From positions 1-54,020 of the forward strand of contig CANMMF010000017.1 of NCBI GenBank assembly GCA_947498985.1: a stretch of DNA of 54,020 nucleotides, in the 5' to 3' direction. Below the pieces are notes generated by a model. It was not told the origin of the DNA, did not search any database, and saw only the letters and a program-made list of their open reading frames with translations. This DNA comes from an uncultured Paracoccaceae bacterium. GTDB taxonomy: Bacteria; Pseudomonadota; Alphaproteobacteria; Rhodobacterales; Rhodobacteraceae. Position 1 is the stretch's first letter; each line of letters opens with the position of its first letter. The translations under genes were made by a program, and so were the position numbers. Of this stretch, positions 34,476 through 43,378 are shown in pieces.

Positions 34476-34506
34476 GCGCTCCGGTCGAGCCGCGGGGCCG
34501 GAGCGC
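34476..34506. terminator. Hairpin between convergent oxygenase and ferredoxin genes
   Basis: GCGCTCCGG (34476-34484) pairs with CCGGAGCGC (34498-34506) across a 13-nt loop. It lies in the 89-bp gap between the two convergent stop codons. It lacks a T-run, so at best it is a weak bidirectional terminator or a mRNA-end stabiliser. Confidence 0.4.
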
Positions 34507-34508
34507 GA

Positions 34509-34829
34509 TCAGATCAGAACCTGCACCATTCCGTTCTCCACGCGGGCGTCCAGCATCCGCAGCGGCACCCGTGCGGGCGCGGCCCGGGCCGATCCGTCGC
34601 GCACGTCGAACAACCCCTGATGCAGCGGGCACTCGATGAAGGTGCCGTCGAAATGCCCGTCGCAGAGGTTCGCCGCCCCGTGCGTGCAGCGCGCCATGCT
34701 GACAAAGATGCCGTCTTTTGCGTCAAACACGGCCAGTTCCCGCGTGCCAAGTGTGACCGGCGTGGCGTCGCCCGGCTCCAGATCCGCCACGGCGATCAGA
34801 TCGACCCAGGTCCTGTCGCGCGGGCTCAC
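34509..34829 (-). CDS. Rieske [2Fe-2S] ferredoxin
   Basis: A 106-residue electron carrier. The cluster is held by Cys48/His50 (RCTHGAAN) and Cys67/His70 (ECPLHQGLFDV), the standard Cys-x-His / Cys-x2-His pattern with 16 residues between the pairs. It belongs to the BphF/NirD-like soluble ferredoxins that feed oxygenases. Its start overlaps the stop of the membrane desaturase gene (ATGA), so that enzyme is the most probable partner. The Rieske oxygenase or P450 nearby may share it. No ferredoxin reductase gene is seen in the window. Confidence 0.92.
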   Translation of the reverse strand: MSPRDRTWVDLIAVADLEPGDATPVTLGTRELAVFDAKDGIFVSMARCTHGAANLCDGHFDGTFIECPLHQGLFDVRDGSARAAPARVPLRMLDARVENGMVQVLI

Positions 34830-35788
34830 CCGGCGGGCTTGGGCGCATCGCTGCGCGGCTTGCGTCCGACCAGCTGCGCCAGAATATCCAGATGCGCGCC
34901 GAGATAGCCGCGCTTTTCGACATAGACATAGCCGCGCAGTTTTTCATGCAGCGCGGGCAGCGCATGAAACGGCACCGACGCCGCGTAATGATGTTCGGCG
35001 TGGTAATTCATGTTCCAGCACAGGAACTGCATCGGCCGTGTCACCAGCGAGGTGCGGGTGTTTTCCTTCATGTCGTCCACGTTGGGCCGGCCCACATGTT
35101 CCGTCAGGCGGATCGCGCGCATCACCGGCTCGCCCAGAAACAGCGGCAGGATCCAGAACCACAGCGGCCAGGTCCAGCCCATAGCCACCGCCACAAGCAG
35201 CACAACCGCATAGAAGGCCACCATCAGCCGCGCCTCGCGGATGATCACCGGAGCCTCGTGCCTGCTCAGAAAGCTGCGGTCCTCGTCATTGAGCCGCCCG
35301 GAGGCATTGCGGGCAATCTGGCTGAACTTGTTGCGCCAATAGGGCACCGAGGAGATATACCAAAGGTATGTCCACACCGAGATCGGAAGCTCGATCAGCT
35401 CCGGGTCCCGGCCCTTGAGCTGCGTGTAGGTGTGGTGATTGCAATGTTCATAGCGGAACTGCTGGAACGGCAGGATGATCGCGTAGCCGCACAGATTGCC
35501 GAAGACGTCGTTCAGCCGCCGGGTCTTGAACGCCGTGTAATGCACGCATTCATGCTGCAGCGAAAACAGATGCACGATCAGCACGCCCTGCAGGAACATC
35601 GCAGGCCAGATCAGCCAGCTCTCCCAGGCCAGCCAGATCAGCCCCGACGTCACCGCCAGCGCCAGACCGAAGCCTGCCACGCGGATCAGCGCGGGACGGT
35701 CGGAGCGCACCATCAGCGCCTTCAGCTCGCGCCGGGTCAGCGCGCCTTCCTGCATCGCCTGGGTGATCGGGGTGCGGACGTCCTGCGC
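34826..35788 (-). CDS. Membrane fatty-acid-desaturase-family di-iron enzyme
   Basis: A 320-residue integral membrane oxygenase. The three histidine boxes are HECVH (about residues 79-83), HCNHH (about 115-119) and HAEHH (about 265-269), which bind the di-iron centre. Pairs of helices precede and separate them (for example FGLALAVTSGLIWLAWES, MVAFYAVVLLVAVAMGWTWP). I chose the ATG at 35788, preceded by AAAGG; an upstream TTG would add 10 residues. It is coupled to a Rieske ferredoxin gene by ATGA overlap, a pairing more like hydroxylases or monooxygenases than classical acyl-CoA desaturases. The substrate could be a fatty acyl chain, a carotenoid-like lipid or a small hydrophobic amine. The gene is divergent from the TauD/TfdA gene (143-bp gap). 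Confidence 0.88.
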   Translation of the reverse strand, partial: AQDVRTPITQAMQEGALTRRELKALMVRSDRPALIRVAGFGLALAVTSGLIWLAWESWLIWPAMFLQGVLIVHLFSLQHECVHYTAFKTRRLNDVFGNLCGYAIILPFQQFRYEHCNHHTYTQLKGRDPELIELPISVWTYLWYISSVPYWRNKFSQIARNASGRLNDEDRSFLSRHEAPVIIREARLMVAFYAVVLLVAVAMGWTWPLWFWILPLFLGEPVMRAIRLTEHVGRPNVDDMKENTRTSLVTRPMQFLCWNMNYHAEHHYAASVPFHALPALHEKLRGYVYVEKRGYLGAHLDILAQLVGRKPRSDAPKPAG

Positions 35789-35931
35789 CATCCTCTGCCT
35801 TTCGGTGAACCTGCCCAAAACCTAGCGCCTGCATTGCGCGGCTGCAACGTCGCCGCATCACCGGAGTCGCTTTTGCGCGGACAATCCGGCACTCTGTGCC
35901 CTGTCATGCTGAAACCGGAAAGGGGCCGTCG

Positions 35932-36786
35932 ATGTCCGACTACACTAGGATCCGCGTCAAACCGATCACCGGCGCGCTGGGGGCCGAGGTCTTCGATATC
36001 GATCTCGCGCAGCCTCTCGACGACGCCACACTGGCCGAGATCACCCGCGCCTGGCACAACCATCTTGTGCTGATCTTCCGCGATCAGGACCTGACCGATC
36101 AGCAGCAATACGACTTCTCCGCCCGCTTCGGCCCGATAATCCCGCATCCTTACGTCAAGGGCCTGCCGGAGATCCCCGAGATCTTCCAGATCATCCGCGA
36201 GCCGGGCGAAAGCTACAGCTGGGACAGCTTCTATCATTCCGACCTGATGTTTCTCGAACGCCCGCCGCTCGGGGCCACGCTCTATGCCAAGGAAATCCCG
36301 CCCTATGGCGCGGACACCGCCTTCACCAACCAGTATCTTGCCTACGAGACGCTGTCGGACGGCATGAAGGCCCTGCTTGACGGGCTGGAGGCGGTCAACG
36401 AGTCAGGCGATCCGGTGAAATACTCCAACCGCTACCAGTCGATGGAGGAGCTTGCGAAGAACGACGCCATGAGCGCCACACATCCGGTGGTGCGCGTGCA
36501 TCCCGACACCGGGCGCAAGTCGCTCTTTGCCAGCCTTGCCTTTACCAAGCGCTTCAAGGGGATGACCGAGAAAGAAAGCCTGCCGCTGCTGCAATTTCTC
36601 TACGACCATTCGATTCAGGCGCATCTGGGCTGCAGGCTTGCGTGGCAGCCGCAGTCGCTGGCGCTCTGGGACAACCGGGTCTGCCTGCACCACGCGGTCA
36701 GCGACTATTTCGGAGAGGTCGCAACGCATCGCCGCGTGATGCAGCGCGCCACCATCGAGGGGGAGCCGCCGATCCCGGTGCACTGA
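35932..36786 (+). CDS. TauD/TfdA-family Fe(II)/2-oxoglutarate dioxygenase
   Basis: A 284-residue dioxygenase. The iron-binding facial triad is His102/Asp104 (FYHSDLMF) and His253 in the WDNRVCLHHA motif; Arg267 in THRRV probably binds 2-oxoglutarate. The N-terminal domain (RIRVKPITGALGAEVFDIDL, then LVLIFRDQDLTDQQQYDFS) is standard for TauD. The ATG at 35932 gives the normal start (MSDYTRIRV); an upstream one at 35896 is less likely. Members oxidise taurine, 2,4-D, carnitine precursors or free amino acids, among others. The P450 gene follows 122 bp downstream on the same strand, and the two may form one transcription unit with the PhyH gene. Confidence 0.92.
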   Translation: MSDYTRIRVKPITGALGAEVFDIDLAQPLDDATLAEITRAWHNHLVLIFRDQDLTDQQQYDFSARFGPIIPHPYVKGLPEIPEIFQIIREPGESYSWDSFYHSDLMFLERPPLGATLYAKEIPPYGADTAFTNQYLAYETLSDGMKALLDGLEAVNESGDPVKYSNRYQSMEELAKNDAMSATHPVVRVHPDTGRKSLFASLAFTKRFKGMTEKESLPLLQFLYDHSIQAHLGCRLAWQPQSLALWDNRVCLHHAVSDYFGEVATHRRVMQRATIEGEPPIPVH

Positions 36787-36908
36787 CAAAAGGCCCGCCG
36801 GGGCGCGCGGCATGCGCCCCGTTCGTCCGGTCGAGCCACCGCCCCGGACGCACGTCGCCTGCGACACCCGGGCCTTCCAAAACCTGCCCCCGGATGCTCT
36901 TATCCCCC

Positions 36909-38102
36909 ATGACCACGCTCCAGGACCTGCCCGAGATCGACTTCACCGCGCCCGACTACGTTGCGGCCCCCCTGCCGACGCTGGCCGGTTTTGCCGAAAG
37001 GTTCAAACTGGGCCGGTCGCAACGCGGGATCGAGATCTTCGACTACGATCTCTGCCGCGATACGATCCTCAACCGCAGCTTCGGCACCGGGCATCCGCGC
37101 CTCATGCACCTGCTGGGCCTGCCGGAAGGCCCCGCGCTGAGCTACAAGCGCCGCTCGATCTCGTTTCACAACCGGGGCGAGACGCGGCGCCGGCTGCGGG
37201 TGCCGCTGACGAAACTGATGGGCCCCGAAGGCTCCGAACGGTTCCGCACCGATATCCGCCGCGTCGTGCGTGAGACCTTCGCAGAGATCCCGACCGATGA
37301 GCCTGTCGACCTGCTCACCGAGCTTTGCGACCGCATCCCCAGCCGCGTGTATTGCTACTGGGTCGGCGCGCCGATGCAGGATGCGGAGTTCGTCTCCCAC
37401 GCCTCGCATACCGTGCAGCAGGTCCACACCCGCGATCCGTCGACGACCCATTCCGTGACGCAGAGCTTCGAAGACCTGCTGGACTACGTCGACACCCGCG
37501 TCGCCGCCGCGCGGGCCAATATGGGGGACACGCTGCTGGCCGACCTGATCCGCGCCACCGATGCCGGGCACCTGAGCGCGGATGAGCTGCGCAACTGGGT
37601 GGTGAAACTGGCCGAGGCCAACACCGACAACTCCTCCCACCAGATCGGCATCGCGGTGATCGAACTGGCCTCGCGGCCAGAGGTCTGGCGCACGCTGGGA
37701 CAGGACCCAAAGCTGGTGCCGCAGGCGTTGCGCGAGGTGATGCGCTATCATCCGCGCTCGCTCTCGACCTCGCGCGAAACGCTGGAAGATGTGGAGATGG
37801 ACGGGCTGACGATCCCGAAAGCCACGCCGGTCTTTCCCAATATCGGGGCGGCACACTGGAACCCGAATTACTTTCCCGAGCCCGACCGCTTCGATATTCA
37901 CCGCCCCGACAAGCCTGCGCATCTGAATTTCGGCGGCGGGATATTTTCCTGTATCGGGCGCTTCGCCGTCACCATCGAGATCGAGGAGGTCATCGCTTAC
38001 ATGGTCACGCAATTCCCCGATCTGCGCCTGATCCGCACCGGATTTTCGCATTCGCCGATGTTCACGTCAGTGACAGAGCTCGACGCCGTGCTGGCGGGCT
38101 GA
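36909..38102 (+). CDS. Cytochrome P450
   Basis: A 397-residue soluble bacterial P450. The heme-thiolate loop is FGGGIFSCIGRF with Cys348, the ExxR motif is LREVMRYHPR, and an AHWNPNYFPEPDRFDI segment follows as usual. The I-helix reads EANTDNSSHQIG instead of the canonical AGxDT, so the normal acid-alcohol pair for O2 activation is altered; such changes occur in P450s with unusual substrates or peroxide use. The ATG at 36909 gives the standard length, and upstream in-frame sequence is not P450-like. A redox partner is not adjacent, except possibly the Rieske ferredoxin at 34.5 kb. It lies between TauD/TfdA and PhyH genes on the same strand. Confidence 0.92.
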   Translation: MTTLQDLPEIDFTAPDYVAAPLPTLAGFAERFKLGRSQRGIEIFDYDLCRDTILNRSFGTGHPRLMHLLGLPEGPALSYKRRSISFHNRGETRRRLRVPLTKLMGPEGSERFRTDIRRVVRETFAEIPTDEPVDLLTELCDRIPSRVYCYWVGAPMQDAEFVSHASHTVQQVHTRDPSTTHSVTQSFEDLLDYVDTRVAAARANMGDTLLADLIRATDAGHLSADELRNWVVKLAEANTDNSSHQIGIAVIELASRPEVWRTLGQDPKLVPQALREVMRYHPRSLSTSRETLEDVEMDGLTIPKATPVFPNIGAAHWNPNYFPEPDRFDIHRPDKPAHLNFGGGIFSCIGRFAVTIEIEEVIAYMVTQFPDLRLIRTGFSHSPMFTSVTELDAVLAG

Positions 38103-38169
38103 ACGGCGCGGGCGCTTCGGCCCGGATGGCCTGCCAGCTGATCCGAGCGGGCATGCTCACGGCGGGTCT

Positions 38170-38451
38170 TTCAGATCCACCGCCAACGCACAGGAGATCG
38201 AGGCAAACGCCGTCCGGATCTGCCGGACGTCGCGCGGCTTTACCTCCCTCCTCAACGGGCGCTACAAAGGTGGCGGGACAGCTTGGGCGCAGGGCCAATC
38301 CGTGCAGGGCCTCCACGCGATCCGGAGGGAGCTTGCGCAACCGACCTGTCTCGACACCGAGGCGCTTCTCCGGACCGATGACACCGCCAGAGTGCAAGCG
38401 CTTCGGGGCACCCTCGCCGCGCTTGCCCTGCCCTGCCCTGCCCTGCCCTGA
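38170..38451 (+). pseudogene. N-formylglutamate deformylase (HutG-like) C-terminal remnant
   Basis: In one plus-strand frame without a start codon, about 65 residues resemble the end of an N-formylglutamate amidohydrolase: FTSLLNGRYKGGG, then GQSVQGLHAIRRELAQPTCL, then a helix DDTARVQALRGTLAALAL and a stop at 38449-38451. The family pattern 'NGRFKGG..TR.YG.P..GVHA.Q.ELAQ' is clear, though the region after GGG has diverged. The N-terminal 200 residues with the zinc site are missing. The final residues are encoded by a CCCTG tandem repeat. It is the only sign in the window of formyl-amino-acid metabolism. Confidence 0.6.
38426..38450. repeat. Five tandem CCCTG units
   Basis: Five perfect copies of the pentamer CCCTG lie 14 bp upstream of the PhyH gene start (38465) and at the very end of the HutG-like remnant frame. 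Pentanucleotide tracts are prone to slippage. Here the tract lies in the leader, so length changes would alter the spacing upstream of the PhyH ribosome-binding site rather than a reading frame of an intact gene. Confidence 0.85.
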
Positions 38452-38464
38452 AAGGCCCCAGCCT

Positions 38465-39259
38465 ATGACAAAGCTGACGCAAACCCAGATCGACGAATTC
38501 CAGACCAGCGGCGCGGTGTGTCTCAGGGGCGTGTTCTCAGACTATGTCGACGGCGCGCGTGCGGCCATCGAAGAGAACAAGACCAACCCGAGCTGGCGCG
38601 AACGCACCTACCATCCCGACGATGGCGGCGCGCCGTTCTTTCAGGATTACGTGGTCTGGAACACGTTCGACGGCTACCGCGCGCTGGTGAAATCCTCGCC
38701 CATGCCGGCCCTCGCCGCGCAGTTGATGCAAAGCAGGACCGCGCGCATTTTCCACGATCATATCCTGGTGAAGGAACCGGGCAATTCCATCGTCACGCCC
38801 TGGCATCAGGACGCGCCCTATTACCTCGTGCACGGCGCGCAAAGCGTGAGCTTCTGGGTACCGCTCGACCCCGTCCCGCGCGAAAGGACCATCGAATATG
38901 TCGCGGGCTCGCATCTCTGGGGCAAGGCGTTCAAACCCGAACGGTTCGACGGGACCGACCTGCGTGCGGATGACACCTCCGAAGCCGTGCCGGACGTGGA
39001 TGCCAATCGCGACGCCTTCGAGATCCTCGGCTGGGCGGTGGAGCCGGGCGACGCGGTGGCCTTCGACTTCCGCACCCTGCACGGCGCACCCGCCAATGCC
39101 TCGCCCGCAAGGCGGCGGGTGATCTCCGTGCGCTGGGTCGGCGACGACGCGCGTTTTGTCAAACGCGACGGGCCGATCTCTCCGGCCTTTCCGGATCTCG
39201 ACTACACCGACGGCGCGCCTTTCGACGCGCCCGAGTTCCCGGTCCTCTACGAGACATGA
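38465..39259 (+). CDS. Phytanoyl-CoA dioxygenase (PhyH)-family Fe(II)/2OG oxygenase
   Basis: A 264-residue oxygenase. His114/Asp116 in TPWHQDAPYY and a distal His in TLHGAPANAS form the iron site; Arg in the following ARRRVISVRW probably binds 2-oxoglutarate. VSFWVPLDPVPRERTIEYVA and AGSHLWG are typical of PhyH enzymes. The ATG at 38465 gives the family N-terminus (MTKLTQTQIDEFQTSGAV), while the open frame further upstream is noncoding. PhyH proteins include ectoine and proline hydroxylases and natural-product halogenase-like enzymes, so an amino-acid-like substrate fits the neighbouring importers. It is the last gene on this strand before the convergent Opp operon. Confidence 0.9.
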   Translation: MTKLTQTQIDEFQTSGAVCLRGVFSDYVDGARAAIEENKTNPSWRERTYHPDDGGAPFFQDYVVWNTFDGYRALVKSSPMPALAAQLMQSRTARIFHDHILVKEPGNSIVTPWHQDAPYYLVHGAQSVSFWVPLDPVPRERTIEYVAGSHLWGKAFKPERFDGTDLRADDTSEAVPDVDANRDAFEILGWAVEPGDAVAFDFRTLHGAPANASPARRRVISVRWVGDDARFVKRDGPISPAFPDLDYTDGAPFDAPEFPVLYET

Positions 39260-39482
39260 GCCCATGACCAGGTCCCGGCACAGGTTTTGCGATGTCTTTG
39301 CCGCCCGGCCCCGGAATCACCGCCCGCGCATACATGAAGAGCCAGGTCGCGGAGGAGAAAGGGCTGGAGAATGCCTTTCCCCCGGCTTTGAGCCAACCTG
39401 TATCCGCCCGCTTTTCTGCACCGCCAAATGCTCGGTCTCTCCGGGGCGCGACATCTGACGGCGCGCGTCGCCCGCGAGGCGT

Positions 39483-40486
39483 CTACTCTGCCCGCGCCAG
39501 GCCCGCCTCGGCGTGATAGGGACAGGCGACGCGGTGATCGCCGCTGATAAGCTCGAACTCCGGCACCTGCGCCGCGCAGCTGTCCCGCGCGATGGGGCAG
39601 CGGGTCCGGAAGACACAGCCTGAGGGCGGCGCAAGCGGCGACGGCAATTCGCCCTGCAGGACCGGTCGGTGCCGCGCCCGTTCGGCCTTCGGCGACGGGA
39701 TCGGCACCGAGGCGATCAGCGCGCGCGTATAGGGGTGGCACGGATTGCCGATCACCTCGGCGGCATCGGCGATCTCGACGATGCGGCCCAGATACATCAC
39801 CGCAATCCGGTCCGAGATATGCCGCACCACGCTCAGGTCATGCGCGATGAACATCAGCGTCAGCCCCATGTCGCGCTGCAGCCCCTTGAGAAGGTTCACC
39901 ACCTGCGCCTGTACGGACACGTCGAGCGCGCTCACCGGTTCGTCGCAGATCACCAGCTCCGGTTCGGTGATGAGCGCGCGGGCGATGCCGATGCGTTGGC
40001 ACTGACCGCCGGAAAACTCGTGTGGGTAGCGATTGACCAGCGTCGGCAACAGCCCTACCCGCTCCATCATCGCGCCGACCTTCTCGCGCACTTTCGCCTT
40101 GGGCAGGTCGGGGAAATGGGTGATCAGCGGCTCGGCGACGATCTCTCCGACATTCATGCGCGGGTTGAGGGCCGCCAGCGGATCCTGAAACACCATCTGC
40201 ACGTGCCGCCCGTGGTTCCGGCGCTCGGCCGGGCTGGCTGCCGACCAGTCCTGTCCGCGCCAGAGCACCGTCCCGGAACTGATCGGCACCGTACCCACAA
40301 TGGCCCGCGCCAAGGTGGATTTTCCCGAACCGCTTTCGCCTACAAGACCAAGCGTCTTGCCCGATTCAAGCTGGATGGAGGCCTGCTTGACCGCCTGCAG
40401 CTTGTCCGGCGGCGTCCAGGGCCAGGCACCGGGGCGCTGAATATCGAAGGTCACGCTGACATTGTCGGCCTCGAGAAGCACATCGC

Positions 40487-40490
<4 letters not shown>
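39483..40490 (-). CDS. Oligopeptide/dipeptide ABC transporter ATP-binding protein (OppF/DppF type)
   Basis: A 335-residue ATPase. Walker A is GESGSGKST (about residues 48-56), the signature is FSGGQCQRIGIARAL (about 160-174) and Walker B is LVICDEPVSALDVS. The C-terminal extension contains the Opp/Dpp-specific cysteine cluster (CVFRTRCPIARDSC) that commonly carries an Fe-S centre. The ATG at 40490 overlaps the preceding ATPase stop. It is the last gene of the operon binding protein, two permeases, two ATPases (45004 to 39483). Confidence 0.94.
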
Positions 40491-41455
<965 letters not shown>

Positions 41456-41482
41456 CAGCGATCCTTTGGAAAGCGGTTCATG

Positions 41483-42400
41483 TTACCGATCCTTCGGATC
41501 GAGCGCGTCACGCAGCCCGTCGCCCACAAAGAAGAAGCCGAACAGCGTGATCACGAAGAAGAAAAGCGGAAAGCCCAGCATCCAGTAGGTGCCGTTGTTC
41601 ATCTCTGCCGCGCCGTCATTGATGAGCGCCCCCCAGGAGGTCAGCGGCTCCTGCACGCCGAGGCCGAGAAAGCTGATGAAGCTTTCGTAGATGATCATCG
41701 AGGGCACCAGCAGCGTCGCGTAGACAATCACCACACCCAGCAGGTTGGGCACGATATGGCGCAGGATGATGGTGAAGGGTTTCACCCCCGTGGCAATCGC
41801 CGCCTCGACATATTCCTTGCTGCGCAGGCTCAGTGTCTGGCCGCGCGCGATGCGCGCCATGTCGAGCCAGCTCACCAGCCCGATACCGATGAACAGCATC
41901 AGCATCGACCGCCCGAACACCACCAGCAGCAGGATCAGCACGAACATGTACGGGATGGACATGAGCACATCCACCGCGCGCATCATCACCGCATCGGCGC
42001 GACCGCCGAAATACCCCGCGACAGCCCCGTAGAGCGTGCCGACAATGACGGAGATCAGCGCGCCCACGATCCCCACCATGAGCGAGATCTGCGTGCCCTG
42101 CACCGTGCGCGCGAAGAGATCCCGCCCCAGCGCGTCGGTGCCGAACCAGTGGCCGGTTTCCAGCGACGGGCGCCCTGCCTCGGCCACGTTGCCGAGCACG
42201 TTCCAGTCGATATCCTCGTTGTTCCAGGGCGCAATGAGCGGCCCCAGCAGCGCGAAAAGAGTCACAAGAAACAGCACGATCAGCCCCGCGACGGCGGCCT
42301 TGTTGCGCAGGAACCGCGCCCGCGCATCGGCCCAGAGCGACCGCCCCTTGACCGGTTGGGCGGCGGCGAGATTGTCGGCGGCGGCTTTGGTGGCAAACAT
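41483..42400 (-). CDS. Oligopeptide/dipeptide ABC transporter permease (OppC/DppC type)
   Basis: A 305-residue permease with an OppC_N start (LWADARARFLRNKAAVAGLI) and about six helices. The conserved loop is EYVEAAIATGVKPFTIILRH and the end is MLGFPLFFFVITLFGFFFVG, then DGLRDALDPKDR, the classical OppC C-terminus. FGTDALGRDLFARTVQG marks the periplasmic segment. It follows the OppB gene by 3 bp. Confidence 0.94.
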   Translation of the reverse strand: MFATKAAADNLAAAQPVKGRSLWADARARFLRNKAAVAGLIVLFLVTLFALLGPLIAPWNNEDIDWNVLGNVAEAGRPSLETGHWFGTDALGRDLFARTVQGTQISLMVGIVGALISVIVGTLYGAVAGYFGGRADAVMMRAVDVLMSIPYMFVLILLLVVFGRSMLMLFIGIGLVSWLDMARIARGQTLSLRSKEYVEAAIATGVKPFTIILRHIVPNLLGVVIVYATLLVPSMIIYESFISFLGLGVQEPLTSWGALINDGAAEMNNGTYWMLGFPLFFFVITLFGFFFVGDGLRDALDPKDR

Positions 42401-42403
42401 CGG

Positions 42404-43327
42404 CTAGTACCGGATCTTGGGGTCGATCCACGCATAGAGGATATCGACCAGCAGGTTGAAAAGAATGGTAAGCGTGCCCAGCAGAACCGTGATCCCCATC
42501 ATCACGCCGTAATCCCGGTTCAGCGCGGAGGCGACGAAGAACTGCCCGATGCCGCCGGTGGAGAAATAGATGTCGATCACCACCGACCCGGTGATCATGC
42601 CCACGAAGGCCGGCCCGAGATAGGATATCACCGGCAGCAGCGCGGGCTTGAGCGCGTGACGAAAGATCACCCGGCGCATCGGCAGGCCCTTGGCCCGCGC
42701 GGTGCGGATGAAGTTCGAGGTCAGTACCTCCAGCATCGACGCGCGCGAGATCCGCGCGATCGACGCCATGAAACTGGTCGACAGTGCGATCACCGGCAGG
42801 ATGATGTATTCGATCTGACCGCCCTGCCAGCCGCCGCCCGGCAGCCAGCCGAGCCAGAGCGTGAAGACCAGAACCAGGATCGGTGCCAGCACGAAATTCG
42901 GCAGCACCTGCGCCCCGATGGAGATGCCCACCGCCAGGTAGTCGAGCCATGTGTTGTGCTTGACCGCCGCGAGGATGCCGAGCGCGCCGCCGACGATGAC
43001 CGCGACGACAAAGCTCCAGAACCCGTAGGTGAGCGTGACCGGAAAGCCCTGCCCGATCAGGTCGTTCACGTCCTGATCGCGGTAGATGAAGGATGGGCCG
43101 AAGTCGAATTCGGTCACGATCCCGACGATATAGCGCCAGATCTGCACGGCGAAGGGCTGGTCGAGCCCGTATTGCGCCTCCAGATTGGCCAGCACGGCGG
43201 GCGGGATGCCGCGGTCGGTGGCAAACGGGCTGCCCGGCGCGGTGTACATCAGGATGAACGTGCCGACGATCAGGATCAGCAGCACCGGGATCGCCACCAG
43301 AAGGCGCTTGAGGATGAAAACGAGCAT
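42404..43327 (-). CDS. Oligopeptide/dipeptide ABC transporter permease (OppB/DppB type)
   Basis: A 307-residue permease. It begins MLVFILKRLLVAIPVLLILI, the usual OppB first helix, and has the conserved ISRASMLEVLTSNFIRTARA and KGLPMRRVIFRHALKPALLP cytoplasmic loop that contacts the ATPases. About six helices are predicted. It starts 51 bp after the binding-protein gene. Confidence 0.94.
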   Translation of the reverse strand: MLVFILKRLLVAIPVLLILIVGTFILMYTAPGSPFATDRGIPPAVLANLEAQYGLDQPFAVQIWRYIVGIVTEFDFGPSFIYRDQDVNDLIGQGFPVTLTYGFWSFVVAVIVGGALGILAAVKHNTWLDYLAVGISIGAQVLPNFVLAPILVLVFTLWLGWLPGGGWQGGQIEYIILPVIALSTSFMASIARISRASMLEVLTSNFIRTARAKGLPMRRVIFRHALKPALLPVISYLGPAFVGMITGSVVIDIYFSTGGIGQFFVASALNRDYGVMMGITVLLGTLTILFNLLVDILYAWIDPKIRY

Positions 43328-43378
43328 GTTGCGCTGCCAGCTGCGGGGCGGGCGGGATCACCCGCCCCTGCGCCTGTT

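Noticed and set aside
41616-43361. A 581-codon minus-strand frame across two permease genes
   Set aside because: It is an out-of-frame reading of OppB and OppC, which have intact motifs and starts in the other frames.
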